Part shown: positions 10,801-22,023 of the stretch, one piece after another | Layout of the letters: every line of letters starts with the position of its first letter | Position numbering within the stretch: the first letter of the stretch is position 1 | Assembly: GCA_030144725.1 (NCBI GenBank) | Contig: JASKMD010000007.1 | Coordinates: 6,895,015-6,959,014 of the forward strand | DNA: 64,000 bases | Direction of reading: 5' to 3' | Source: Haematococcus lacustris | Lineage: Eukaryota; Chlorophyta; Chlorophyceae; Chlamydomonadales; Haematococcaceae | Position numbers and translations under genes: made by a program | The notes under the pieces: generated by a model | The model's database searches: none | What the model saw: only the letters and a program-made list of their open reading frames with translations | Told to the model about the DNA's origin: nothing

Positions 10801-13800
10801 CATGTACCTGCATCCAGCCTCAACCTACCTACCCACCCAGAGTATCACCCCCGAGACGATCACTAACGCTATAACAAGCACCGGCGCAACACACACTGAG
10901 GCTGTCATCCTACTATCACACCAACACGCTACTGCCATTAAGCACACACCACATGGTTGGCACCAACTGGACTCATTCAACCGGGTGCCTAAACCACTCT
11001 CTACACCTGACGACTGGAGCAGCCTCCAAGGGAACATCCTCACTATCTGCACAGGCGACGTGAGACACACAAGATTCATTAGGAGGGAGATCTGGATAGC
11101 AGACCCACTGGAGGCCACCACCCCATCAGCGCTAGCAGCACACTTCCAAGATCACCTGGACCCGATAGATCTTACCACAGACCACACAGAGGCAGGAGAG
11201 ACCCGTGGCCCCTTGCACGTGACCACTACTAACGCCGAGACCAGCTGCACAACCGATAGCAAGCGCAGGGCGACAGCAGAGGGCATCCCCCCACACGACG
11301 AGCCTACCCGGTTGCGACAGCGCCGGGACACACCCACGGTCACTCTTCGCCCGCGAACAACGCCACGTATTCATCGACCCACTGCGCCCCTCGACAACGC
11401 CACCGACGCTGCCAAAAAGCGCGTTCGAGTCACCAAGAGACACGGTAACGACACACACACTCAAACCCTCATGTCCAAATATCTTTGCAAACCCACCGCT
11501 GAGGCCCACAACACTGGGCCAGTCTCCACCATAGACGATACACCTAAATCCTCGCCCGACATCAACCCTGGTACGAACCAACATCATAGCCCCCCACCGC
11601 CACCCACCCTCAACCGGCAACACATCACCCTCACAACCTTCAACGTCAGAGGCCTACACAGATCTAGAAACGAAGTTCTAAACCTTGTGCACAGCCAAAG
11701 CCCGGACATCCTGATCCTGACTGAAACCATGACCCAACCCAGGAGCAACAACCCTAGCTCTGGCTGGCTGAAGAGGGTTATGCCCAACTATACTGTCCAC
11801 CGCCACCAAGGCCACAGCGAAGTCCTCATTGGCATCAGACATGATCTAGCCATCCAGATGCAAGCTACCATGATACAACCGTGCACGGATGCGGATGTAA
11901 ACACCCGATGCGTCATCCTGAGCCTCCGCCAGCGGCAAAGCGAAGAGCTCACACTCGTCGCCACGTACTGGCCCTCGGGGAACAACGACGACGCGATCCC
12001 ACTAAGGAGAAAGATGCAAGAACACATACGAGCAGCCACCGGACACCTGCCCGGCTCACTCATCTTGGCGGGAGACATCAACGCCACGATGAAAACAGAG
12101 GATCGCTCCGAACACACCGAATACACACAAGACAACATGATGAGGGAGTTCGCCACAGAGATGCGCCTGTCCGAAGCTGACTCCGGCGACCGGGCCTGGA
12201 CCTACCAACAACCGCACTGCAACAGCCGCATCGACGCCATTCTGACGCGCGACGCAAGACACGGCCCTGAGCACCGCACGCACGTTGACACACACGCATA
12301 TCTCAGTGACCATAGGCCACTCACCGCCACACTTAGTACAGCCCGACTGGGCATAGACCTGGCAGCCCCACAAAAACCTCAGAAGCACAGCCACACCATC
12401 CTTACCACCCCCATTACCAATAAGGACAGGGAAGCCTACCGCCTGGCAGTGCAACAACCCAGCTCAGGTGCCCCACAACTGCACGCACACCTGACAACAT
12501 ACCTTGCTCCCATGTACACTGATGCTATCCGCTTCCTGACCACAATTGACAAGACCAACCCCAAACAACCACAGCGCCTAACGCTGGTGGCAGGCCTCCC
12601 AGCCAGGGAAGCTATAGACACCGCAGCTACCATGCTCACAAACCTACTGCAAACCTGCAGGACGACAGCTATGAAGACATGCAACACTAAGACCCTAACC
12701 AGGGGAGGCCAGCACTACCAACGCAGAACCATGTGTAGGATTAGACAAGCACTAGGCAGAAAGCTCAAAACCACCAGGGACCTCAGCCGGAAGGCTAGGT
12801 TGCTTTTCAAGCACAACAACGTGCAGCCAACCATCGATGAACTTATCCCAGAGACGGATACGGCAAATGCGGAAACAAGGGAGGCGGTGCAAGCGCGCCA
12901 GGGCGACGATACAACCGAAAATCACGTGCAAGCCGCGCTCGCCCAGCTGACTAACTCTTACCGCGACCAAATTCACAAGCTAGACGACGACGACTCCGCA
13001 CTCGCCATCGCACAAGCCCGTGTCAGAATGCAACAACTCATAAGCACCCAGCCTAAGAAAGCGAACAAATACATCCTACGCCCGTCCCGCACCGATCACA
13101 AAGGCCTGCAGGCGCTAGCCGACCCCACCACCAACAAGATATGCACGGCCCCGGCCGACCTGAACCGGATAATTACCGATGCCTACGGAACGAAGCTGGC
13201 GCCGCCGACCCCCAAAACTGGCCACTACACAAACACGCAGACAAGAAACTACCCGTGGGCCCGCGCCAAAGCGGACGACCCCTTCACGATGCACACCTGC
13301 CAAAACGTACATTGGCTACACACAGCCATCATGGACAAGGCAGGCTTCCAGGAATGCCTCAGTAGGCTGTCGGGGGGCAAAGCCCCAGGACCAGACGGCA
13401 TTGAGAACGAGATCATCAAGATGCTGCCATGGGAGATGAGGGACACCATACACCAGCTGTTCATCATCATGTGGGCTACAGGCTGCACACCCACCACATG
13501 GAAAACCAGCGACACATGCCTGCTCTACAAGGACAAGGGGCAAGAAACGGACCTTAACTCCTACAGGCCAGTGGGCCTAGCCAACACCGTTTACAAGCTG
13601 TGGACCAGCCTCATTACCAAGACGCTCTCTGAGTATGCTGAAGCCAATGGAATGCTCAGCAAGAACCAAGCAGGGTTCCGCTCCCACAGGAACACTACAC
13701 AACAGCTACAGATGCTTGTCATGGCCCTTGAGGATGCCAAGCTGGCTAAGGCAGATATCTACGCGCTCCTGGTGGACTTTACCAGTGCGTTCAACACCAC

Positions 13801-16800
13801 CTGCCAGGACAAACTTCTATGGATCATGCACGACCTAGGCTTCCCCACGGACGCTACTGACGCAGTGAAGGACCTCTACACGGGCGCTACAACGCGCTTT
13901 AGAACTCCCTACGGCCCCACCGACCCGGTACCCGTGGACCGGGGCACCATCCAGGGCGACTCACTCTCACCCTTCCTGTTCCTCATCTACATCGAACCCC
14001 TACTGCGCTGGCTCCAAGTAGGAGCGCGGGGGTACAAATTCAAATCAGCGACGGCCGACAGCGGAGAGCGCGCCATCGTCAGCAGCATCGACTATGCCGA
14101 CGACATAGCAATCCTCTGCAACACACTACGAAACCTCCGTTGTCAAGCGGACAAACTCTCGGCTTTCTCTGACTGGGGTCACCTCGTTATCTCACACAGT
14201 AAAACCCTCGCAACCGCGGCGCTTCATCACTCGGTCGAAACTGGCATGTGCAGCAACGCGGCCGAAGCGGATAAGCGGGCCCGCCAACAACTCCAAACCG
14301 TAAGCCTTCAAGGGAAACCCGTCACATACCACCGCCCGACCTCACCCTTCACCTACCTGGGGGTGCTCATCACCATGACGTTGGACTGGAAACCACAACA
14401 CACCGCTATGAGTACCCAGCTCCGCCAAAAACTAGAGAGACTCAGACGCTCTTTTGCTAGCGCTAGACAGGCCATACACATCATCCGCACGGCCATCATA
14501 CCCAGCCTAGCCTACAGCTTCTGCGCCGTACCCTGCACCCCAGGGGACCTTGAGCTGTACGACAGGGCCATCAATCAATGCGTCAAGCTTAAACTCAGAC
14601 TCCCCCTGGGAACGCCCAACGCCATTGTCAGGGAAGACGCCGGAAAACTAGGCATGGGCATCAGCTCCACAGCCCAGGAATATCACGCTCGCAACACGAC
14701 AGCCCTCATACACAGCCTCCAGTCCACAGATGTGACGCACGCCCACATCTCGAGGAGCATGCTGCACAAACAAATCACATGGCTCAATACCCAGGCCAAC
14801 ACTCAAGGACACCGCATGCTCACCCTCCTCCACCATACCCTCAGGGCACGGCAACTAGTCTATACCTCTCTAGCCGGGCTGTCAGCCACGGAAGGGGGAC
14901 TACCCCTATACCCCGAGGAATGCCAAACACTCGGCCGCCTCATCACGCAAGCCACCAGCTCTAATGCACATGATGTCGTCAGTGCCAGCATCACCTGCCT
15001 CAAAAGCCTAGGCATCACTCACGCATCTGAGCTCAGCTGTGAGGGCAACACACACATCATCACAGGTAGCATGCTCGCATCGAAGTACGGAAAAAAGGTC
15101 AAGCAGAAACACATTATCGCCCTCAACAAACTTGCGGCCATGGCGGCCCAACCCTCATGCCCTGACGCGACCGCAACGCGCACCATCCGGGACAGCCGCA
15201 ACACATCACTCACCCTACCGCCCGACCAACGCAAAATCACACCCTGGGCCGCGGGTCTCACGGAACTTGCGCCCACACCCGCCGTGCCAGACACCAGAAC
15301 CCGCTATATGGATATGAAAGCGTATGCGGTCATGCACGCCACGCAACCAGACACGACGGAGCGGGCAGCAACGGCCGCAGCCCCCGACGCCATTAGGGCG
15401 AGCTCACGGCTGCTGCAACGAGAGCAACGAGCAACATCCTCACACCCAACGGAGCCCACTCGACCCAAAGCGGGCACTAAACGGCCCAAGGACGGCAGAC
15501 ATGTCCACACAATCCCGGCGGACATCGTGCGCATACCAGGCCTCGACCTCCCGGGGCTCTCAAGCTGGAAGGTGGACAAAGCCTGCAGGTGCAAACCCAC
15601 GGACTTAGGGCGCACACTCGGGGCCATGTATGACCACCAAGAGGCCATCACCAACATAGACGGTTGGCAATGGGACGGCATCAATAAGGAAAGCTACTAC
15701 AAGGTGCACTGGAAACCTACAGTCATAGAACGGTGGGCACTACACCTATGCGCAAAAGAAGGCTATACACCCACACACATAGAGACCATCAGTAGGGAAG
15801 AGGCTAAGGACGTATGCACATGTGAATTATGCTGGCTACCAAGAGGGGACAGCCCAATGTGCCGCAACTGCAAGAGGGCATACCACCCAGCCTGCCTTGT
15901 GAAAGCCCTCCTGTCAGGACATAAGGAAGCAGGCTACTGGCTGTGTCCCATATGCAAGTTCGGCAGCAACGACTTCAAGACGACCATGCGCCAGTCAGCT
16001 CACTCGGACCTTATACGAGTACACTGGCGCCCCACCCTTGAACCGGCACCGCTCATCACGGCACACCTGGACTACACGGCTAAGCGCAACACCTACGACG
16101 AGGAAAATAGGCTGATACAAGAAGCCAAACATGCGAGGCCTGACGCGAACCTGCCGGATCACACCCGGCAGGGACTGCCGGACCCGCACACCTGGCTACC
16201 CCGGTGCACCAACCTGCACTCGAAGGCCACCTTCCACACGTACCCCATCAACCCGCAGACGGACATCGTTGGAACGGGCAAATGCGAAACCTTTCTGCAA
16301 CTACACCCCCACATGACCACTCCCGCGATGAGCTCCAACACGGGGGAGCCCATCATGCCCAAGCACGACCTAGTGCAACATGTAACGGTTCACGACGAGT
16401 CGGGTCGTACAGTAGGTCTTCTGACTAAACAACAACACCAACACCTACACGCGTGGCTACAACACACACGCAACCTGGCCACAGAACTGGTGGCCCTCCT
16501 AAGGAGACACGACACACAGAGCAACCACCACCCCATGAGAGTGGCACAAGACAAAGCCCTTAACACCCTACACACCACACGAAGCTTTCCAAGTACCGTC
16601 CAAAGGTGGGCTGATCCACTCACAGTCAGACCGGAAACCACTACCTATTGGAGCCCTGACATCAATGACACGGCCTTTGGTGCACACCACAACTGCCTTC
16701 TGGTACGCCACACTGGGCTATCCACATGGAACATACCGGCAGACGATGCAGTGGCACTCAAGTGCGTCAACCATGCTATACACTCAGCTACCCAGGAGGA

Positions 16801-17323
16801 GGCCATGGCCACCATCATGCTGATCCCCGGGAAAAAGGGCATCTCCTACCCAAAACACATTGACACCCTGCGGCGCTACCCTGAATACTGCCAACACCTG
16901 GCTAGCATACCCCCCACCAAGACCAGCTGCACAAAGCCGGGCAAGCACGCCAACCTCCACGTCTACGTCATCTGGAATGCAGCGGGTCAACAACTCGTCA
17001 CCAAAGGCAACCCCCAAGGATGGCTGGCTAGCACTGCCACTGCCCTCCACCCTCAACGAGACACACACCCCATCCGCAACAGACCAACGAATCAAAGCCA
17101 GCCTGCCACACCCCCTAGCGGCCACAAACAACACATGCGCCTGCCGTTGGACAGGGACCTCCCCACCTCGGGGCATCAACGCAGCCACAACCAGCTCACG
17201 GAGCACTCCACGACGCAGCCACGGATGGCCATCACCGAATGGGCCACGCTCGCGTACTCGGACGGCAGCTGCATTAAGACCTCGGAGGCAGCCCCAGCGA
17301 GCGTCGGGGCGGGGGTCTATATC
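7847..17323 (+). CDS. Dualen-1 polyprotein, first part (membrane region, 2A, proteases, APE, RT, PHD, start of RNase H)
   Basis: ATG at 7847 is the first in the frame. Order: hydrophobic segment (about 7912-7990); 38-residue repeats (about 8370-9180); two more hydrophobic segments (about 9405-9460 and 9820-9890); 2A peptide (9893-9919); two Josephin-like cysteine protease domains (C at 9959 with GHSMAMK at about 10258; ECCLVHAFN at about 10565 with HATAIK at about 10925); Arg/Lys-rich linker; APE endonuclease (TFNVRGL 11638, TET, GDIN 12070, RIDAIL, SDHRPL 12307); RT (GGKAPGPDG 13374, RGTIQGDSLSPF, YADD 14093-14104); PHD finger of C4HC3 type (about 15814-15957); RNase H start (YSDGSC, about 17257). 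The TIR element then interrupts. Membrane segments before a 2A are unusual for a LINE. Domain calls are by eye. Confidence 0.88.
8370..9180 (+). repeat. 114-bp coding minisatellite in the Dualen-1 N-terminal region
   Basis: Six full and two partial copies of a 114-bp unit stay in frame and encode 38 residues (VDMQAGTRHG, QPYHHLPALLATALHDQPAA). Copies differ by few bases (ACT/GCT, CTG/CCG), so the array is young. Similar copies at both borders show decay outward. The meaning for the protein is unknown. Confidence 0.93.
9839..9919 (+). other. 2A ribosome-skipping peptide in the LINE ORF
   Basis: The frame reads LLLAAGDVEMNPGP, an exact match to the 2A consensus D-V/I-E-x-N-P-G-P with the usual Leu-rich, Gly-preceded upstream part. 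Known 2A peptides make the ribosome release the upstream chain at the final Gly and continue from Pro. The break here would fall between codons 9914-9916 and 9917-9919. That would separate an N-terminal membrane-type protein of about 690 residues from the protease/endonuclease/RT protein, whose first protease cysteine lies only 14 codons further on. Confidence 0.9.
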
Positions 17324-17944
17324 TCAGGAGTCCCCAACATGGGGTTGGTAATCTTCATGCAAGTACTCGCTACGAAGTGCACCGATTTCGGTAGCGTTTG
17401 TTGCATTGGCACCTGCGAATAACTCCGCATCTACTGGCAAGCGGCGCGTTAATCCTTGCATCAGAGTCCGTGCCGGCGCAAGCGAGCACGGACACACCTC
17501 AGCTGCTCACAACCGATTGTTCTAGTGGTGAGTAATGGCACCAATGAGCGAACTCCGCCTGGCATCCAGCCGGAAGTACAATCACAGCACAGCCCGCCAG
17601 GCTCGCTCCGCGAGCCTTTTGTTGGTGCAGGCGGTGTTGGAGGGCCATCGTGGGGCTAGTAATGACTCGACATTGCAGCGAGGTGCGAATGGATATAGGT
17701 TTCTCTAGCCAGCCACACAGAAAAAGGGACCCCCTTGCACAAATCGGCATGTTGTGAGCTGACCACTCTGAGTTATTAGAATTTCGAGTCATTACTCTGT
17801 TCGTAACTCTACGACACAGCTGCTGGAATAGAAAGCACGGCAATCCATCAACCAGGCCCGCCTCCTCACCCTTTGGCGTGACCCGACTCTGCCTTGCAGA
17901 ATTGACTAGCCTACTCCGACCGCCTGGACCTCGCACCCCCTTGC

Positions 17945-18180
17945 AGCCCCACCACCCCCTTGCAGCCCCACCACCCCCACCACCTCCCAGGCCCCGCAGA
18001 AGCCTCCCACCCCCTCCCGCCCCCGCACTGCCCCCTCACTGCCCCGCCAACCCTTCCCACCCCCTCCCACCCCTTCCCACCCCTTCCCACCCCCTCCCAC
18101 CCCCGCCACCCCCTCCCACCCCCTCCCACCCATGCCCACCCCTTCCCACCCCCTCCCAGCCCCTATCAATGTCGCCCCCT
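17945..18180. repeat. C-rich (CCCTCCCAC)-like tract
   Basis: Imperfect CCCCCTCCCACC/CCTTCCCACC repeats inside the TIR transposon, just upstream of its ORF. Frames across it are artefacts rich in P and H on one strand, or G and V on the other. Confidence 0.85.
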
Positions 18181-18212
18181 GGCCCTAGCAAGTCATTGCA
18201 AGACGCAAAACC

Positions 18213-19275
18213 ATGAGTCCCAGCCGGCAGCGTGCTCATCTTGCAGCACTTGTAAAGTCACCAAGGGCTGCTCACCTGCACAGTCCTAATGGCCTAAAAG
18301 CTACAGCAAGGAGGGCTAACGACATTGCCCAGGAGGTGCAGGCAGAGAATGAGCTGCTGATGACCGAGGCTCAGTTGCTACATGCTATTGAGGAGGTCCT
18401 TGCTGCCAAAGTGCACGACCTTGAGGACCTATGATGGGCGCGATTACAGCCACACCACTGTCGAAGAGGCTGAGAAGCTATCTGTTAGGGAGTTGCAAGC
18501 TTACCTTCGCTTCCACCAGCAGGAGCTTATGAAGGGGTGGCTGAAGCCCAAGCTGAAGGGTCTTGTCATGGCCCATATCTGCAACACAGTAGCCGCCCTG
18601 CATGGCGATGAGCTGGGGGTAGCAGCAGGTGCCGGTGCTGGTGCCGCCCCTGACCTGCCCCCCCCTCCTGCTGCACCCCCCTGGCAGCAGCAGGCAGCAG
18701 GTGCTGGTGCCGCCCCTGACCTGCCCCCCCCTCCTGCTGCACCCCCCTGGCAGCAGCAGGCAGCAGGTGTTGGTGCCGCACCTGACCTGCCCCCCACTCC
18801 TGCTGCACCCCCCTGGCAGCAGCAGGCAGCTGGTGCTGGTGCCGCCCCTGACCTGCTACCACCTCCTGCTGCACCCCCCTGGCAGGAGCTGGCGGCTGGT
18901 GCTGGTGCTGCCCCTGGGCTGCCCCCCCCTCCTGCTGCACCCCCCTGGCAGCAGCAGGCAGCTGGTGCTGGTGCTGCCCCTGGGCTGCCCACCCCTCCAG
19001 CTGAGCAGCAGGGGGTCAGGGCGGAGCTGGACACCAGCTCGACACGCAAGCGGAGGGCGGGCGGGAGGGACCGGACCCAACAAGTCGAGCAAGGTAACGT
19101 AGCAATGGCCTACACACCTTGTGTGGCCTTACAGAGTGGCCAGGTAGTAGGTACTACTCACGAAGCGGTCAAGCAATGCACCAGCGTTGTATACTTCCGA
19201 GCATGGGTGGAGGGGCGTCGTTACATCGGTTTTGCGTGCCATGTGCATTGTTTTGACTGCGGCGACTGTCCCTGA
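18213..19275 (+). CDS. SAP-like, Pro/Ala-repeat ORF of the TIR transposon
   Basis: ATG at 18213 opens a frame with an acidic, helical region (AQEVQAENELLMTEAQLLHAIEEV). It ends at TGA 18432-18434, but the next frame takes over without a gap (TYDGRDYSHTTVEEAEKL), suggesting a one-base indel or an unrecognised splice. Next comes a segment like a SAP DNA-binding motif (LSVRELQAYLRFHQQEL, LKPKLKGLVMAHI, about 18480-18590). After it are six 63-bp-type Pro/Ala repeats ([18 protein letters not shown]) and a basic tail (TRKRRAGGRDRT). A second version lies at 46197-47771, so the ORF travels with the element. No catalytic domain was recognised; role unknown. Confidence 0.6.
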
Positions 19276-19565
19276 CTGTTTGCAGAGGCTACTGGGCCAC
19301 GTCGGTCGCGGCGGTCGGTCGCGGCGAGGCTCGCATGAGCAAAACTGGCATGAATTTGAATGTCAAGATTCGAGCCGCCATAGCACTCAGCACAGTGCAC
19401 AGTATTTAATGTTACAAGCTGCACCGCATAGCTGACAGAGTCCTCTATCCAGGGATGTGCGAAACCTAAATAGAAACCACGTGGCTGAGACGCGGCGTCG
19501 TTTTGATTACCAGGGGTCGGTTTCCTATCATTTCCAGCCATTTTTTGAATGTTGGGGACACCTGA

Positions 19566-20895
19566 CTATATCCCGGAAAACAACGTCCTTGTCACCGTCG
19601 CCATGAACGACCCAGAAAGCAACACCATCAACAAGGCGGAACTCACGGCGATACACGCGGCACTCACAGCGGGGGCCAAACGCATCGCCACCGACAGCCT
19701 CTGCTCTATCTACCAGATCCGCCGAGCCCTCGCTAACCCGATGTCGCTCATCACCCACAGACACAACGACATCCTGACCGCTTGCGCCACCCTCATCATC
19801 GACAGCCCCGTCACGATCCACTTCTACAAAGTCCGGGCCCACTCGGGAATCATCGGCAACGAAGGCGCAGATGCCCTCGCCAAGCACGCGGCGCTACACC
19901 CAGAGCTTGCCAATACCCCGGCCTACCGCCCGACCACACGGAAAGAAACCAACACCTGGCTCAACAACGAAGCCGACGGCGACACCCCCGCCCCACTGCC
20001 GGATTGCCGCCAAAGCGTGCGAGCACACATGCACCGCAAGCACAGCCTCGGTCTTGCCAATCAAGACAGTATCTACTACCAGATGTCTCAGGAGATCACC
20101 AAAGCCGCGGCGAAAGGAGCAGGCGAAAGAATTATGACCGATACGAACATCTCCATCCACGCGCAACGAACTGCCCTACTATACCGCACCGGCGGGCTCT
20201 ATAACCAAAAGCTGGCCATGCGCTGGAAACGGGCGACCGACGACCGGTGCCCACTCTGCGGGGAAGCCGACAGTGCCACTCACCTCCTCTCGGGCTGCAG
20301 CGAGACACTACCGATGGTGCAAGAAAGGCATAACGGGGCCGGCCGCCTCATCGCTAAAGCCATAAGCAAGGGTACCCTAGGCGGGTGCATCCGATTCGCG
20401 GACACCGGCAGCTGGGAGAAGGGCGCAAAAGATAACCTCGACCTCCCTAACGACACACTACACACAACACTACGAGCACTCGGACTGAAGACAACAGCAA
20501 CCAAAAACACCACCAGACCAGACATTCTCATGGTAATGCCACCAACGACGACGGGCAAACGTGGCAAAGCCATCAAACGGGTCACCATCATAGAAATCAA
20601 ATACTGCTCGGACTCAAGGTGGACGGATCAATTAGACAAGGCACTCAACCAACACACCAATCTAGCTCAAACCATACGCAAGAAAGGCCACATGGTGGAG
20701 ATTAGACCAATCCTCCTGGGCATAGGGGGCATAACGTATGAAGCACACACACGGCAACACCTGCTGGCCCTGGGGGTTTCACAAGACAACACTACTAAAC
20801 TATTACACAAGCTAACAAGACACGCGGTGGAGACAGCCCACTCCATTGCAAAGACAAGCTACAGACTCAGGGCTACTAAGAGGGAGGGAGGGTAG
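19566..20895 (+). CDS. Dualen-1 polyprotein, C-terminal part: RNase H and CCHC/PD-ExK endonuclease
   Basis: Continues the frame broken at 17323. RNase H is completed by NKAELTAIHAAL, ATDSLCSIYQ and GNEGADALAKHAA, which hold the remaining acidic residues and the closing His/Asp region. A zinc knuckle CPLCGEADSATHLLSGC (about 20250-20300) and a PD-(D/E)xK nuclease pattern follow: RPDILMV (about 20515), then IIEIKY (E at 20593, K at 20599). This is the restriction-like endonuclease arrangement known from R2-type and Dualen LINEs. The stop is TAG at 20893-20895. A 20-60% diverged relative of the same region is found on the minus strand at 53934-54701. Confidence 0.9.
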
Positions 20896-21009
20896 GGGGG
20901 TCGCCTCTTTCTTGGCTTGACTGGTGGGAGCAGGCCGCGCCCCAGGCGGTAGCTCCTCCCTTAATGCACGCCGGTGAATACCGGAGTAGTCTTCTTCTTC
21001 TTCTTCTTC
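20896..21009 (+). other. Dualen-1 3' UTR, hairpin and (CTT)n tail
   Basis: A short 3' UTR ends with CCGGTGAATACCGG (20971-20984), a 5-bp stem with a 4-nt loop, then AGTAGT and (CTT)n. The last ~85 bp before the tail recur at the 3' ends of both SINE-like copies and at 47876-47960. This marks it as the 3' signal recognised by the Dualen RT (inference from LINE/SINE biology). Confidence 0.8.
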
Positions 21010-21394
21010 ATTTCATGAAAAGTCACTTTGGTCACACGGTGCCAACTCCCTTAGCCAAAATCAGGGTCACAGCCCCACACCTGGCTCAGCAACTCGACAC
21101 CGAGTGAGAATTACACTTTGGCCCAAGAGAGTCTTGTCATCCCCTAGGTCACAGCAGCCCACATACCAAGTTTCAGACCTCAACTCTCAGGTTTTTCAAG
21201 CCAGCCAGGCCTTAATTTGCACGAGTGGGGCTGGGGGTGGGAGGAGGTGGGTGAGGGTGGGAGGGCGGGGCTGGGGCTGGGAGGGGGTGGGAGGGAGGAT
21301 GGGAGGGCGGGGCTGGGGGTGTAAGAGGGTATGAGGAGGTTGGAAGACTATGGAAGGCCAGGGAGGGTTTGGGGGAGCAAGGAGTTGCGAGGGG
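21010..21394. other. Non-coding, G-rich
   Basis: No gene seen. GGGGCTGGGGGTGGGAGG-type repeats occupy about 21225-21330, comparable in composition to the complement of the C-rich tract at 17945-18180. They may be the decayed interior of the neighbouring partial TIR transposon. Confidence 0.5.
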
Positions 21395-22023
21395 ATGCGA
21401 GGGGTGCTAGGGGGCGGGGTCCAGGCCGTCGGAGTAGGCTAGTCATTACTGCAAGGCAAAGTCATGTCGCGCCAAAGTCATTTGCAACAGGCCTGCTCAA
21501 CAAAATGCGATGCTTTCTTCTCCAACAGCTGTGTCGTTGAGTAAGGAACAGAGTAATAGAGCCAGAATCCAGATATTCACTGTGGTCAGCTCACAACATG
21601 CCAGTTTGTGCAAGGGGGTCCCTTTTTCTGTGTGACTGGCTAGAGAGAAACGCACATTCTACGCGTATCTTGCAATGTCGCTCTATTTCTTGCCCAACGA
21701 TGGTCTTCCGACGCCGCCTGCACCAATGAAAGGCTCGTGAAGCAAGCCTGGCGGGCTGAAATGAGATTGTACTTCTGGCTCGATAGCAGGCGCAGTTCCA
21801 TCACTGATGCCGCTACATACCACTAGAACAATCGATGGTGAGCAGCTGAGGTGTATCCGCGCTCGCTTGCGCCGGCATGGCCTCACTCGCAAGAGGTAAC
21901 GCGCCGCTTGCCAGTAGATGCGCAATAATTCGCAGGTGCCAATGTGACAAACGCTATCAGAAACGGTACAGTATTGAAAGAGTATTTGCATGAAGATTAC
22001 CAACCCCATGTTGGGAGATCCTG
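21395..22023 (-). mobile_element. Partial TIR transposon (same family as 17324-19565), inverted
   Basis: On the minus strand this begins TCAGGATCTCCCAACATG (22023 downward) and follows the first ~620 bp of the element at 17324, including the GGGGTTGGTAATCTTCATGCAA end and the block around CAAGGGGGTCCCTTTTTCTG. The other terminus and the SAP-like ORF are missing. Its outer end abuts the Dualen-3 protease frame at 22024, so it probably inserted into that LINE. Confidence 0.75.

Larger units (their letters stand above)
17324..19565 (+). mobile_element. TIR transposon carrying a SAP-like ORF, inside Dualen-1 RNase H
   Basis: The ends are TCAGGAGTCCCCAACAT (17324-17340) and the complement of TCAGGTGTCCCCAACAT (to 19565), flanked by the direct repeat CTATATC (17317-17323 and 19566-19572). 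The RNase H frame stops at the left end and resumes after the right end in the same phase, so this is a clean insertion. The CAGG-GTCCCCAAC end resembles hAT termini, but hAT duplications are 8 bp and 7 bp are seen here, so the superfamily is left open. No transposase was recognised. Its first 620 bp recur inverted at 21395-22023, and its last 330 bp recur inverted at 52353-52690. Confidence 0.85.
7750..21009 (+). mobile_element. Dualen-1: giant dual-endonuclease LINE (Dualen/RandI type)
   Basis: Non-LTR retrotransposon of about 11 kb once the 2.24 kb insertion at 17324-19565 is removed. One frame runs from 7847 to 20895, followed by a 3' UTR with a short hairpin and a (CTT)n tail ending about 21009. 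Having both an APE endonuclease before RT and a CCHC plus PD-ExK (restriction-like) endonuclease after RNase H is the hallmark of Dualen elements. The 5' boundary is placed where the gag homology stops (about 7750). No target duplication was found. Apart from the insertion, no frame break was seen. Confidence 0.88.
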
